Below, in pieces: positions 1 to 5,756 of a stretch of DNA of 5,756 bases. The notes under the pieces are model-generated. The model worked only from the letters and a program-made list of their open reading frames with translations. It was not told where the DNA came from and ran no database searches. Within the stretch, counting starts at the first letter, position 1; the number at the start of each line of letters is the position of its first letter. The position numbers were made by a program, and so were the translations under genes. The DNA comes from JABMRP01 sp964444795 (GTDB taxonomy: Bacteria > Planctomycetota > Planctomycetia > Pirellulales > Thermoguttaceae), in the NCBI GenBank assembly GCA_964444795.1, contig CAYUIQ010000366.1, positions 1 through 5,756 of the forward strand. Reading direction: 5' to 3'.

Positions 1-231
1 TCCACTGATCAGACTTACCTGGTGGAGGTGGAAATATTTGTGCCCAAGGGCGAGGAAATCTCGGAGAAGACCCTGAACAGTCGTCTGGGGATCATCGGTG
101 GTATCTCCATCCTCGGGACCACCGGCATTGTCAAACCACTGTCCCATGATGCCTACATCGCCACCATCTACTCGGCGGTCTCGGTGGCCGCGGCCATGGG
201 GGATCGGACGATGGGGGCTCGCAGCGCACGA
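1..231 (+). pseudogene. cbiD: cbiD fragment (cobalt-precorrin-5B C1-methyltransferase), cut at the left edge and lacking its C-terminal part
   Basis: Reading frame 1 is open from the first base, so the gene begins left of the window. It encodes a segment typical of CbiD: VEVEIFVPKGEEISEKTLN, then RLGIIGGISILGTTGIVKP, then SHDAYIATIYSAVSVAAAMG. The glycine-rich GGISILGTTGIV stretch is the family hallmark. CbiD methylates C-1 of the corrin ring in the anaerobic cobalamin pathway, in the cytosol. Clear similarity stops near base 201. The next residues, DRTMGARSAR, resemble a decayed form of the downstream 'DRVVLTTGxRSE' region of CbiD, and nothing recognisable follows in any forward frame. The frame stays open to a stop at 595-597, but that is expected in GC-rich DNA and would overlap the next gene by 173 bases. 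By recollection of the family (about 360 residues, with this motif near the middle), well over 100 C-terminal residues are missing. The family call is confident. Decay is inferred; an assembly join is the alternative. Confidence 0.75.
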
Positions 232-331
232 CCACCAGGCACCCGAAACAAACCCGACACTAAGTTCTTGCAGGATCCTAGAGAAAGCCTACGGTTTGCC
301 GATGGCCGTGTCAACGATTGCTCCCACATCG

Positions 332-363
332 CCCGCCGAAACGTCTGCTTGACACTCGGCGGG
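332..363 (+). other. GC-rich stem-loop in the gap upstream of the 804-residue protein gene
   Basis: CCCGCCGA (332-339) and TCGGCGGG (356-363) are exact reverse complements, giving an 8-bp stem around a 16-nt loop. No T-run follows, so it is not a classical intrinsic terminator. It lies about 60 bases upstream of the start codon at 425, so it could end transcription coming from the cbiD side or be a leader structure of the next gene. The gap between the cbiD remnant and the next start (232-424) holds nothing else that I recognise apart from the ribosome binding site. Confidence 0.35.
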
Positions 364-411
364 GCATCTGCCAATTTGACGGTGGGGCCGATCGGCGCGA
401 ACGAGAGAGCG

Positions 412-417
412 AAGGAG
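412..417 (+). promoter_or_regulatory. Ribosome binding site for the gene starting at 425
   Basis: AAGGAG at 412-417 matches the Shine-Dalgarno consensus and sits 7 nt (attctcc) before the ATG at 425. This supports 425 as the start over the in-frame ATG at codon 14 (464), which has no such sequence and would remove the charged N-terminal part of the signal peptide. Confidence 0.8.
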
Positions 418-424
418 ATTCTCC

Positions 425-2839
425 ATGAGCGGACCGTTACCTCGCGTAAATTGGCTGGGTTCGATGACGCTGACGGCCTTGGCGATTGCCACGGCGTTTG
501 GCCCGCCAACTTCCCGAGGCGAGGAGCTGGACCTGCACGCCATGGTCGAGACCGACTGGGCCGCACAAGAGAAACGCGCCCGACGCAAGCCGGATAGCAT
601 CGAAGCCCTGCACGCGGCTCTGCAGCGGGCCGACCGTCTGTGGGCGAGTCTGTCGGCGATGGCCGATGCGCCCGATCTTCGGGCCGAGCAAGGCGTTCTG
701 CAACGTCTGCGACGGCAGACCGACGACGCGCAGCAGATGACCGAGCCCGGGCGGCTTGCCCTGTATCATCAACTGCGCTGGCTTACGCGCGACATGGCCC
801 TGAAGAACCCGCTGTTGGCCGGCCGGCCGGTGGCGTTCGTGAAGCGACGCCGGTTCATCTGTCAGATGTTGCACGAGTACATCGGGTACTATTACAACTA
901 CGCCGATCTGGCCGGTGGGGGTGTTTGCGTACTGGAGGAACCGGGTCGCCGGCTGGCGGTACGCGATCTGACGGCCGGACGAATGCCGCGCGGCAGCTTC
1001 GCCACGTTGGCCGCTTCGCACGACGGCCGCACGCTGTTCTTCGCCTTCGCCGAGGTGCGCGACATCGATCGCAAACACACCACCGGCAGCGACTGGACGA
1101 TTCTGCCCTCGGCCGACGAGGTTCCCGCGGAGTTGAACTACTTCTCCGAAGGTCGGTCGGCGTTTCATCTGTTTGCGGTGGATGTCGACGGCAAGAATCT
1201 CCGGCAACTCACGTTCGGCTGCGAGGACGACTTCGATCCCTGCCCGTTGCCCGACGGGCGCGTGGCGTTCATGTCGTCTCGCCGGGGTGGCTTCTGCCGC
1301 TGCGACAACCCGTTCGAGCCCATCCCCACGCACACCCTGCACCGCCTCGACCCGGTCACCGGGGCCATCGAGACGCTCTCCTGTCACGAGACCAACGAGT
1401 GGCATCCTTCGCTGCTGGCGGACGGGCGGATCGTCTACTGTCGCTGGGATTACGTGGACCGATCGGCGGCCCACTTCCACGGCCTGTGGGTGAGCAATCC
1501 CGACGGCTCGAACCCGAGGATCCTCTTCGGCAACTACACGAAGGACCTCAGCGCCTGTTATCAGCCTCGGGCCGTGCCCGGCTCCAACCGGATCGTGTTT
1601 GTGGCCGGCGCCCATCATGCCAACGTCGGCGGCTCGCTGGTCTTGCTCGACCCGGCGCGCGTGCAACTTGATCGGCAAACCGGCGAGGATCGTTTTGAAT
1701 CGCTCCAGCGGCTGACGCCCGAGGTCTGTTTTCCCGAGACTTCCGAGGGATGGCCGGCGAGTTTTTTCCATAGTCCCTGGCCGCTGTCGGAAGACTACTA
1801 TCTGGTCGCCTTCAGCTTCGATCCGCTGCCCGGCATGGGGTCGGGAACTCGGACCGATTCGGCCACGGGCATCTACTACTTCGATCGCTTCGGCAACCTG
1901 GAACTGCTTTATCGGCAGCCGGGTATCTGTTGCATGGGTCCGATTCCACTGGCCCCGCGGCCGGCTCCGCCGATCGTGCCCGACACGCGCGACCCGGCGC
2001 TCGGCGACGAGGGCGAGTTCATTCTGGCCGACGTGCGATGGAGCTTGATGCCGATGCCCGAGGGACGTCCGATTCGGCAGTTGCGCGTCTTCCAGGTGTT
2101 GCCCAAGGAAACGACGCACATCGCCAATCGGCCTCGGATCGGATACGCCAACGCCGAATCGGCGCGGATGCTGCTGGGAACCGTGCCGGTCGAAGCCGAC
2201 GGGTCGGCCTATTTCCGTGCTCCGGCAGGCAAGCCGTTGTATTTTCAGGCGGTCGATGCCCAGGGGCGGGCCGTGCAGAGTATGCGGAGCGTGACGTACC
2301 TTCAGCCGGGCGAGCGGCGCGGTTGCGTGGGCTGTCATGAGCGGCCCACCACGACCCCGCCGGCTCGGCCGTTGGCGGCGGTCGCGCGGGCGGCGTCGAT
2401 CCTCCGCCTCGGCCCCGACGGCAGCTTGCCGATGAGCTTCCCGCGACTGGTCCAACCGGTGCTCGATCGCCATTGCACGCGGTGTCACGACGCAACGCCC
2501 GGACCGGGTAAGAGCCGGCTGCTACTTACCGGCGAGGCGGCCGGCTCGTTCACGCGATCGTACGAAAGTCTGCGCCCCTTTGTCCGCTGGTACGAATGGG
2601 GCGGACAGAGCATCCACCCGACGGTCACCCGCCCGGGCCATTGCGGCGCCGACGAGAGCCGACTGGGGTCAATCCTCGAAGACACCGACCACGCGCCGCA
2701 CCTCAACTTACCCGATGCGGATCGTCGCCGGCTCGATCTCTGGCTCGACGCCAACGCCCCGTTCCACGGCACCTATCGACCCGCCGCGCTGGCCGAACAG
2801 CGTGCGGGCAAGAAGGTGCCGGCGCCGAAGCTTCAGTAG
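425..2839 (+). CDS. Exported di-haem HzsA-like protein: PD40 beta-propeller, HZS-alpha middle domain, C-terminal cytochrome c (804 aa)
   Basis: Residues 1-32 look like a Sec signal peptide: Arg7, hydrophobic WLGSMTLTALAIATAFG, then a polar segment, so the product is probably periplasmic. Residues 35-130 are mostly helical and charged. From VAFVKRRRF (136) to about 505 there is a beta-propeller of PD40/WD40-like blades, with DVDGKNLRQLTF (253-264), CPLPDGRVAF (273-282), HETNEWHPSLLADGRIVY (321-338) and FHSPWPLSE (448-456). These signatures match planctomycete relatives of the hydrazine synthase alpha subunit. The middle domain (about 525-645) ends in ADGSAYFRAPAGKPLYFQA and the first c-type haem motif, CVGCH (634-638). 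A second motif, CTRCH (684-688), opens a C-terminal cytochrome c region with HLNLPDADRRRLDLWLDAN near 757. The expected role is periplasmic redox or electron transfer; the substrate is unknown. It is convergent with the paralogue on the other strand. The family call is strong; calling it a hydrazine synthase would be unjustified. Confidence 0.88.
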   Translation: MSGPLPRVNWLGSMTLTALAIATAFGPPTSRGEELDLHAMVETDWAAQEKRARRKPDSIEALHAALQRADRLWASLSAMADAPDLRAEQGVLQRLRRQTDDAQQMTEPGRLALYHQLRWLTRDMALKNPLLAGRPVAFVKRRRFICQMLHEYIGYYYNYADLAGGGVCVLEEPGRRLAVRDLTAGRMPRGSFATLAASHDGRTLFFAFAEVRDIDRKHTTGSDWTILPSADEVPAELNYFSEGRSAFHLFAVDVDGKNLRQLTFGCEDDFDPCPLPDGRVAFMSSRRGGFCRCDNPFEPIPTHTLHRLDPVTGAIETLSCHETNEWHPSLLADGRIVYCRWDYVDRSAAHFHGLWVSNPDGSNPRILFGNYTKDLSACYQPRAVPGSNRIVFVAGAHHANVGGSLVLLDPARVQLDRQTGEDRFESLQRLTPEVCFPETSEGWPASFFHSPWPLSEDYYLVAFSFDPLPGMGSGTRTDSATGIYYFDRFGNLELLYRQPGICCMGPIPLAPRPAPPIVPDTRDPALGDEGEFILADVRWSLMPMPEGRPIRQLRVFQVLPKETTHIANRPRIGYANAESARMLLGTVPVEADGSAYFRAPAGKPLYFQAVDAQGRAVQSMRSVTYLQPGERRGCVGCHERPTTTPPARPLAAVARAASILRLGPDGSLPMSFPRLVQPVLDRHCTRCHDATPGPGKSRLLLTGEAAGSFTRSYESLRPFVRWYEWGGQSIHPTVTRPGHCGADESRLGSILEDTDHAPHLNLPDADRRRLDLWLDANAPFHGTYRPAALAEQRAGKKVPAPKLQ

Positions 2840-2854
2840 GCAACCGTGGGTTGC
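2840..2854 (+). terminator. Short stem-loop directly after the stop codon at 2837-2839
   Basis: GCAACC (2840-2845) and GGTTGC (2849-2854) are exact reverse complements around a 3-nt loop (GTG), starting on the base after the TAG stop. The position suits transcript termination or 3' end protection. The stem is only 6 bp and no T-run follows on either strand, so an intrinsic terminator is doubtful. Confidence 0.3.
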
Positions 2855-2875
2855 GACAGTGGACTGCCCCCAGAG

Positions 2876-2930
2876 AGCGAGGGCAATAAGCCGTCCAAGC
2901 CCAACACGATTCGAGGACTAATTGCCCGCT
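2876..2930. terminator. Imperfect inverted repeat spanning the end of the minus-strand gene; possible bidirectional 3' end structure
   Basis: GGGCAAT (2881-2887) and ATTGCCC (2921-2927) are exact reverse complements. Pairing can extend outward with AGC (2876-2878) and GCT (2928-2930) past a 2-nt bulge, and inward with AG (2889-2890) and CT (2918-2919) past an A-A mismatch. The right arm overlaps the stop codon of the minus-strand gene, and the loop is about 27 nt. There is no T-run. Its place between two convergent genes fits a shared termination region, but the large loop weakens the case. Confidence 0.25.
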
Positions 2931-5650
2931 GTCACCACCGCCGCCGCCGGACGTTCCGGCCGAAACTGATAATCGGGCCAGAGGGGACAGTTCAGGTCGA
3001 TCCAGCATTTCACACGGCGTGTTTCTTCCTCGCTGAGTTTCACGTCGTGATGGTCCTCCGCGTCGAGCACTTTCCAGAGCTTGCTCTGCAGCGTGCCGAA
3101 CGTGCCGGCGGCCGCTTTGGTGTGCTCGACCGGATAGCGGCAGTCGAAATGGTGGACCCAACCTCCAGCGATGAGCGTGCGATACGAGGCCGGGATCCGG
3201 TCCGCGTCCAGCACGCCGGTCAGGTTGATCTGCTGCTTGTCCTTGGCGTCGTGACAGGAAACGCACTTGGCATCCAAGACGGGTTGGACGACGGTCTGAT
3301 AGCTAAACGGGCCCGCACCCCACGGCGGTGGCCGTAGCGATTCCGGCTGGCGGCGCAGGGCGACCGCCTGTCGGACCGGGGGTGCCGAGCGGCGGTCTTC
3401 GTGGCAGCCGACGCAGCTTCGCTTTTCGCCGGCTTGAAGCTGCACGACGCTTCGCATCCGCTGCACCTCGTTGAACTCCGCGTCCAACGCCTGGAGATAG
3501 AGAACCTTGCCGGCAGGGGCGTGAAAATTGGCCGAACCGTCCTCCTCGACCGTGGCCAGTCCGAACGTCTCCTTGGCGACGTAACTCGGCCAGCCGTAGG
3601 GGCCGTTGACCTTGTGGATTGGCGTGGCGTACCAATCCTGGAACGGCGTGTGGTCGGCCTGATACGCGCCGCTGGGCAACTGGATCAGATTGCTACGCAC
3701 CTCGCCGCAAACGCGAAGATACTTGATCGTGCCGCGCTGGACGGTAGTGGGCAAACCTTGATAGACGTCGGAAACAGTGAACTGGCCGCGGTCTTCTACG
3801 TCGGCGAGCGTTTCCGGCGGCGCGGCTCGCAGCACGGGCGGAGCCTCCGTCGGTCGCAACACGGTCGGACACATGCTGCCGATCGTGGGGTCGAAGTGCA
3901 GCAACTCCCGATTCCCGTAACGGTCGATTACGTAGAGCCCGAAACGGTCTTCCGGCGCGTGGCTGCAAAGGAAGTAGTCGCGGCTGATGGGGACCGGATC
4001 GCGGAAACACTGCCGCCGGGCCCAGTCCATGTGGTAATGGGGCGGCGAGTCGGGCGTAATGTTATGGACGGCCTCCGGGTTGGAACGTCCCTGGGCCACG
4101 TCGACCAGTGCGATCGGGCCGTTGAGATCGCCGCCGTGTGAGACGAGCGTGCAGCAGATTTCGCTCGTGCCGGGCACTTCCCGGCCGCCGGCGTAGCAGT
4201 GCATCGTGTTGTTGCCGAAAATCAGCTCCGGATGCGTACCGTCGGGTCGCATGGCCCAGAGCGTGTGGCCGAAGTTGGCGCCCTTGTCGAGATACTCCGA
4301 CCGCATCCAGAGGATCCGCCCGTCGCGCATCATCGCCGGCGTCCATTCGCTCAGGTTGGCGTGCGACAGCGGCCGAACGTTGTCGCCGGTTGCGTCCATG
4401 CGAAAGAGCACAAACGCTTGCGGCCGCCAACAAAGAAACCGGGCCCTGCATCGCGTCGAAATAAAGGCCAATCCCCCGTCGGGCAGCGGGCAGGGATAGT
4501 AATCGTGAAACGGCCCGTCGGTCAGTTGCTTGCCGTCGCTGCCGTCGACGTGGATCGAGCGTAGATGAAAATAGTCGGCCTTGGTGGGGCGATAGCCGAA
4601 GTAGATCGTCTCGGCGGCGAAGTCGGCCACCACGTCGCGGGCGATCCCCTGGTCACACTCGAAGAGCCTGGCCACGGACGCCTCCTCCGGCAGCAGACGG
4701 CCCTCCTGCCAGGGTGTTTCCAGCACGCAGACGGCCCCGCCACCGGCCCCCTGCGAATCGAAAATCACGCTGTAGTTGTGCGACGGCAGAAACGGCTGCC
4801 GTTTGACGAAGAGAATGCGCTTCAGCACGGCGAGATCGGGCTCGCGGAAGAAGAGCCGCCGTTTGGCCATGCGGGCCTCGAAGAAAAGGGCCTGCTCCGC
4901 TTCGTCGTCCGCTTCTTGGGCGGCCACCAACGCTTCGTGTCGACCGGTCAACTCGGCCAGCGCGTTACGCTCCGCGGCCACGTCGAGCCCCTTGGCGGCG
5001 AACCGGCCGAGCATCTCCCGCATCTGCCCAAGCACCCGGGCCGTCGGATGGGAGTCGTCGATCTTGCGACACATCAGCCGTTCGCCGAGGAAGGCGTATT
5101 GCACCGGATCGCCCCGGTCCAGCGCGACGGCCAGCGCCTCGCCTTCGATTTCCGCCGCCGTCCGCAACACGGCCGCCCGATTCCATTTCTTGCCGTCGAG
5201 CGAGAGTTGAACTTCCAGGGAGATGGGAATGCGGTCCGAGTACCGGCCTTCGCGGTCGCGGGAGAAGACAATCTTGGCCACCTTGACCGCCGCGGGCAGT
5301 TCGATCTGGGCCCACTCGCCGGTCACGCCCGCGGAAATCCAACTACGACTATTGCCGTACTGGCCGTCGTTGAGATGCTCGATCCGGTGGATTGGGAAGC
5401 CGGCAATACACGACGAGGCCGTGGCCTTGGCGCCGCCGGTGGCCAGGGCCAGATTGCGATCGCCCGCCGGGCCGTAGACCTCCAGTTCGTCGATACACGG
5501 CGCCGAGGCGGACGACTTGTGGATCAGCACGCGGACAAACTTCGCGTCGGCCGCGGGAAAGACAACCGGGTTGGGCTGGTCCGGCCGGATGGTTGCCCCG
5601 GTGGCCGTCGCCGCGGTGATTGCGGCCATGGTAAACCAGGAAACAACCAT
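2918..5650 (-). CDS. Exported discoidin-HzsA-like di-haem protein: F5/8 type C region, PD40 beta-propeller, HZS-alpha middle domain, C-terminal cytochrome c (910 aa)
   Basis: Residues 1-20 (MVVSWFTMAAITAATATGAT) look like a signal peptide with an uncharged N-region. Residues about 30-165 resemble an F5/8 type C (discoidin) fold: KFVRVLI...CIDELEVYGP, NLALATGGAKATASS, WAQIELPAAVKVAKIVFSRD and SLEVQLSLDGKKW, as in many planctomycete exported proteins. A helical linker (about 200-275) leads to a beta-propeller from ILFVKRQPF (279) to about 590, with HVDGSDGKQLTDGP, CPLPDGGLAFISTRC and LWAMRPDGTHPELIFGNN. The middle domain contains EEDGSANFHAPAGKVLYLQA and haem motif CVGCH (746-750). The second motif, CVSCH (796-800), begins the C-terminal cytochrome c region. 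The start at 5650 is the first in-frame start. Its ribosome site is weak (GGA five bases upstream). The next ATG (codon 8, 5629) has no better site and would shorten the signal peptide. The likely role is periplasmic or surface redox chemistry, with the discoidin-like part binding a glycan or surface. The substrate is unknown. Confidence 0.88.
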   Translation of the reverse strand: MVVSWFTMAAITAATATGATIRPDQPNPVVFPAADAKFVRVLIHKSSASAPCIDELEVYGPAGDRNLALATGGAKATASSCIAGFPIHRIEHLNDGQYGNSRSWISAGVTGEWAQIELPAAVKVAKIVFSRDREGRYSDRIPISLEVQLSLDGKKWNRAAVLRTAAEIEGEALAVALDRGDPVQYAFLGERLMCRKIDDSHPTARVLGQMREMLGRFAAKGLDVAAERNALAELTGRHEALVAAQEADDEAEQALFFEARMAKRRLFFREPDLAVLKRILFVKRQPFLPSHNYSVIFDSQGAGGGAVCVLETPWQEGRLLPEEASVARLFECDQGIARDVVADFAAETIYFGYRPTKADYFHLRSIHVDGSDGKQLTDGPFHDYYPCPLPDGGLAFISTRCRARFLCWRPQAFVLFRMDATGDNVRPLSHANLSEWTPAMMRDGRILWMRSEYLDKGANFGHTLWAMRPDGTHPELIFGNNTMHCYAGGREVPGTSEICCTLVSHGGDLNGPIALVDVAQGRSNPEAVHNITPDSPPHYHMDWARRQCFRDPVPISRDYFLCSHAPEDRFGLYVIDRYGNRELLHFDPTIGSMCPTVLRPTEAPPVLRAAPPETLADVEDRGQFTVSDVYQGLPTTVQRGTIKYLRVCGEVRSNLIQLPSGAYQADHTPFQDWYATPIHKVNGPYGWPSYVAKETFGLATVEEDGSANFHAPAGKVLYLQALDAEFNEVQRMRSVVQLQAGEKRSCVGCHEDRRSAPPVRQAVALRRQPESLRPPPWGAGPFSYQTVVQPVLDAKCVSCHDAKDKQQINLTGVLDADRIPASYRTLIAGGWVHHFDCRYPVEHTKAAAGTFGTLQSKLWKVLDAEDHHDVKLSEEETRRVKCWIDLNCPLWPDYQFRPERPAAAVVTAGN

Positions 5651-5707
5651 TCTTGTCCAAATTCCGGGATACTCCCGCGGGCGCCGATACGGTACAGGGG
5701 CAGAGTA

Positions 5708-5756
5708 CGGGTTCCTCTTCTCTGTTCATCTCGTCGGATCAGAGAAGAGGAACCCG
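5708..5756. repeat. Perfect 17-bp inverted repeat (15-nt loop) at the right edge, upstream of the minus-strand gene
   Basis: CGGGTTCCTCTTCTCTG (5708-5724) and CAGAGAAGAGGAACCCG (5740-5756) are exact reverse complements separated by 15 nt. After a T-T mismatch, TC (5726-5727) and GA (5737-5738) could also pair inside the loop. The right arm ends on the last base of the window, so the true arm may be longer. The repeat lies about 58 bases upstream of the start at 5650. No T-run follows it when read toward that gene. It could end a transcript arriving from the right, be an operator or leader structure, be one copy of a dispersed repeat, or be a fold-back artefact at a contig end. Confidence 0.75.

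Noticed and set aside
268..295. Possible sigma-70-like promoter: TTGCAG (268-273), 16-nt gap, TACGGT (290-295)
   Set aside because: The -10 match is poor (TA...T only), and such matches are common by chance. No supporting evidence is visible.
232..597. Continuation of the cbiD reading frame to the stop at 595-597
   Set aside because: There is no recognisable CbiD sequence beyond about 231, and it would overlap the well-supported start and signal peptide of the 425-2839 gene by 173 bases.
437..2488. A 683-codon open frame on the minus strand, antisense to the first HzsA-like gene
   Set aside because: It is a codon-bias shadow in GC-rich DNA. Its product is rich in Arg, Gly, Pro and His with no recognisable domain, while the opposite strand encodes a clear family member with a signal peptide and haem motifs.
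425..5650. Anammox hydrazine synthase gene cluster
   Set aside because: Only HzsA-like paralogues are present. No HzsB/HzsC or hydroxylamine-oxidoreductase-like gene is in the window, and a key haem ligand appears changed. Related proteins also occur in planctomycetes that do not perform anammox.
5665..5681. Small hairpin CGGGA-TAC-TCCCG (5665-5677) and the palindrome CCCGCGGG (5674-5681) just upstream of the minus-strand start
   Set aside because: The stems are short and overlapping in GC-rich DNA, and no regulator or conserved leader can be named.
5349..5729. A 126-codon minus-strand frame whose start lies in the loop of the right-edge hairpin
   Set aside because: It overlaps the N-terminal coding part of the 2918-5650 gene in another frame, and its product shows no domain. 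The overlapped frame has the signal peptide and discoidin-like sequence.
1..5756. CRISPR arrays, tRNA or rRNA genes, insertion sequences
   Set aside because: No direct-repeat series, no tRNA-like cloverleaf, no rRNA-like stretch and no transposase-like protein was seen on either strand.

Overview
The window is GC-rich and densely coded, and it looks like a bacterial chromosome fragment from the Planctomycetota. The lineage call is inference. It rests on the two large genes, which have the architecture of exported hydrazine synthase alpha (HzsA)-like di-haem proteins: a PD40/WD40-like beta-propeller, an HZS-alpha middle domain with one CxxCH, and a C-terminal cytochrome c region with a second CxxCH. 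To my knowledge this family is heavily expanded in planctomycetes, including species that do not perform anammox. No order or genus can be assigned from the window.

Layout. Bases 1 to about 231 (+) hold an internal piece of cbiD (cobalt-precorrin-5B C1-methyltransferase of anaerobic cobalamin synthesis). It enters from the left edge and loses recognisable homology abruptly around 201-231, so the C-terminal part of the enzyme is missing. Bases 232-424 have no recognisable gene. They contain a GC-rich hairpin (332-363) and a strong Shine-Dalgarno (412-417) for the next gene. Bases 425-2839 (+) encode an 804-residue HzsA-like protein. A 78-bp convergent spacer (2840-2917) carries a short stem-loop and one arm of a longer inverted repeat. 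Bases 2918-5650 (-) encode a 910-residue HzsA-like protein that has an extra N-terminal F5/8 type C (discoidin-like) region. Bases 5651-5756 are its upstream region and end in a perfect 17-bp inverted repeat with a 15-nt loop.

How the parts relate. The two large genes are ancient paralogues pointing tail to tail. They share propeller and haem-motif signatures, and both appear to be exported, so they probably act as periplasmic or cell-surface c-type cytochromes. Tail-to-tail order means they do not share a promoter, so a joint function is possible but unproven. The discoidin-like region suggests that the second protein is anchored to a glycan or surface. True hydrazine synthesis is unlikely to be their role: no hzsB/hzsC or hydroxylamine-oxidoreductase-like gene is visible. 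The residue four positions after the first haem histidine, which I recall as a Tyr iron ligand in anammox HzsA, is Thr or Arg here. The cbiD remnant has no evident functional link to the rest.
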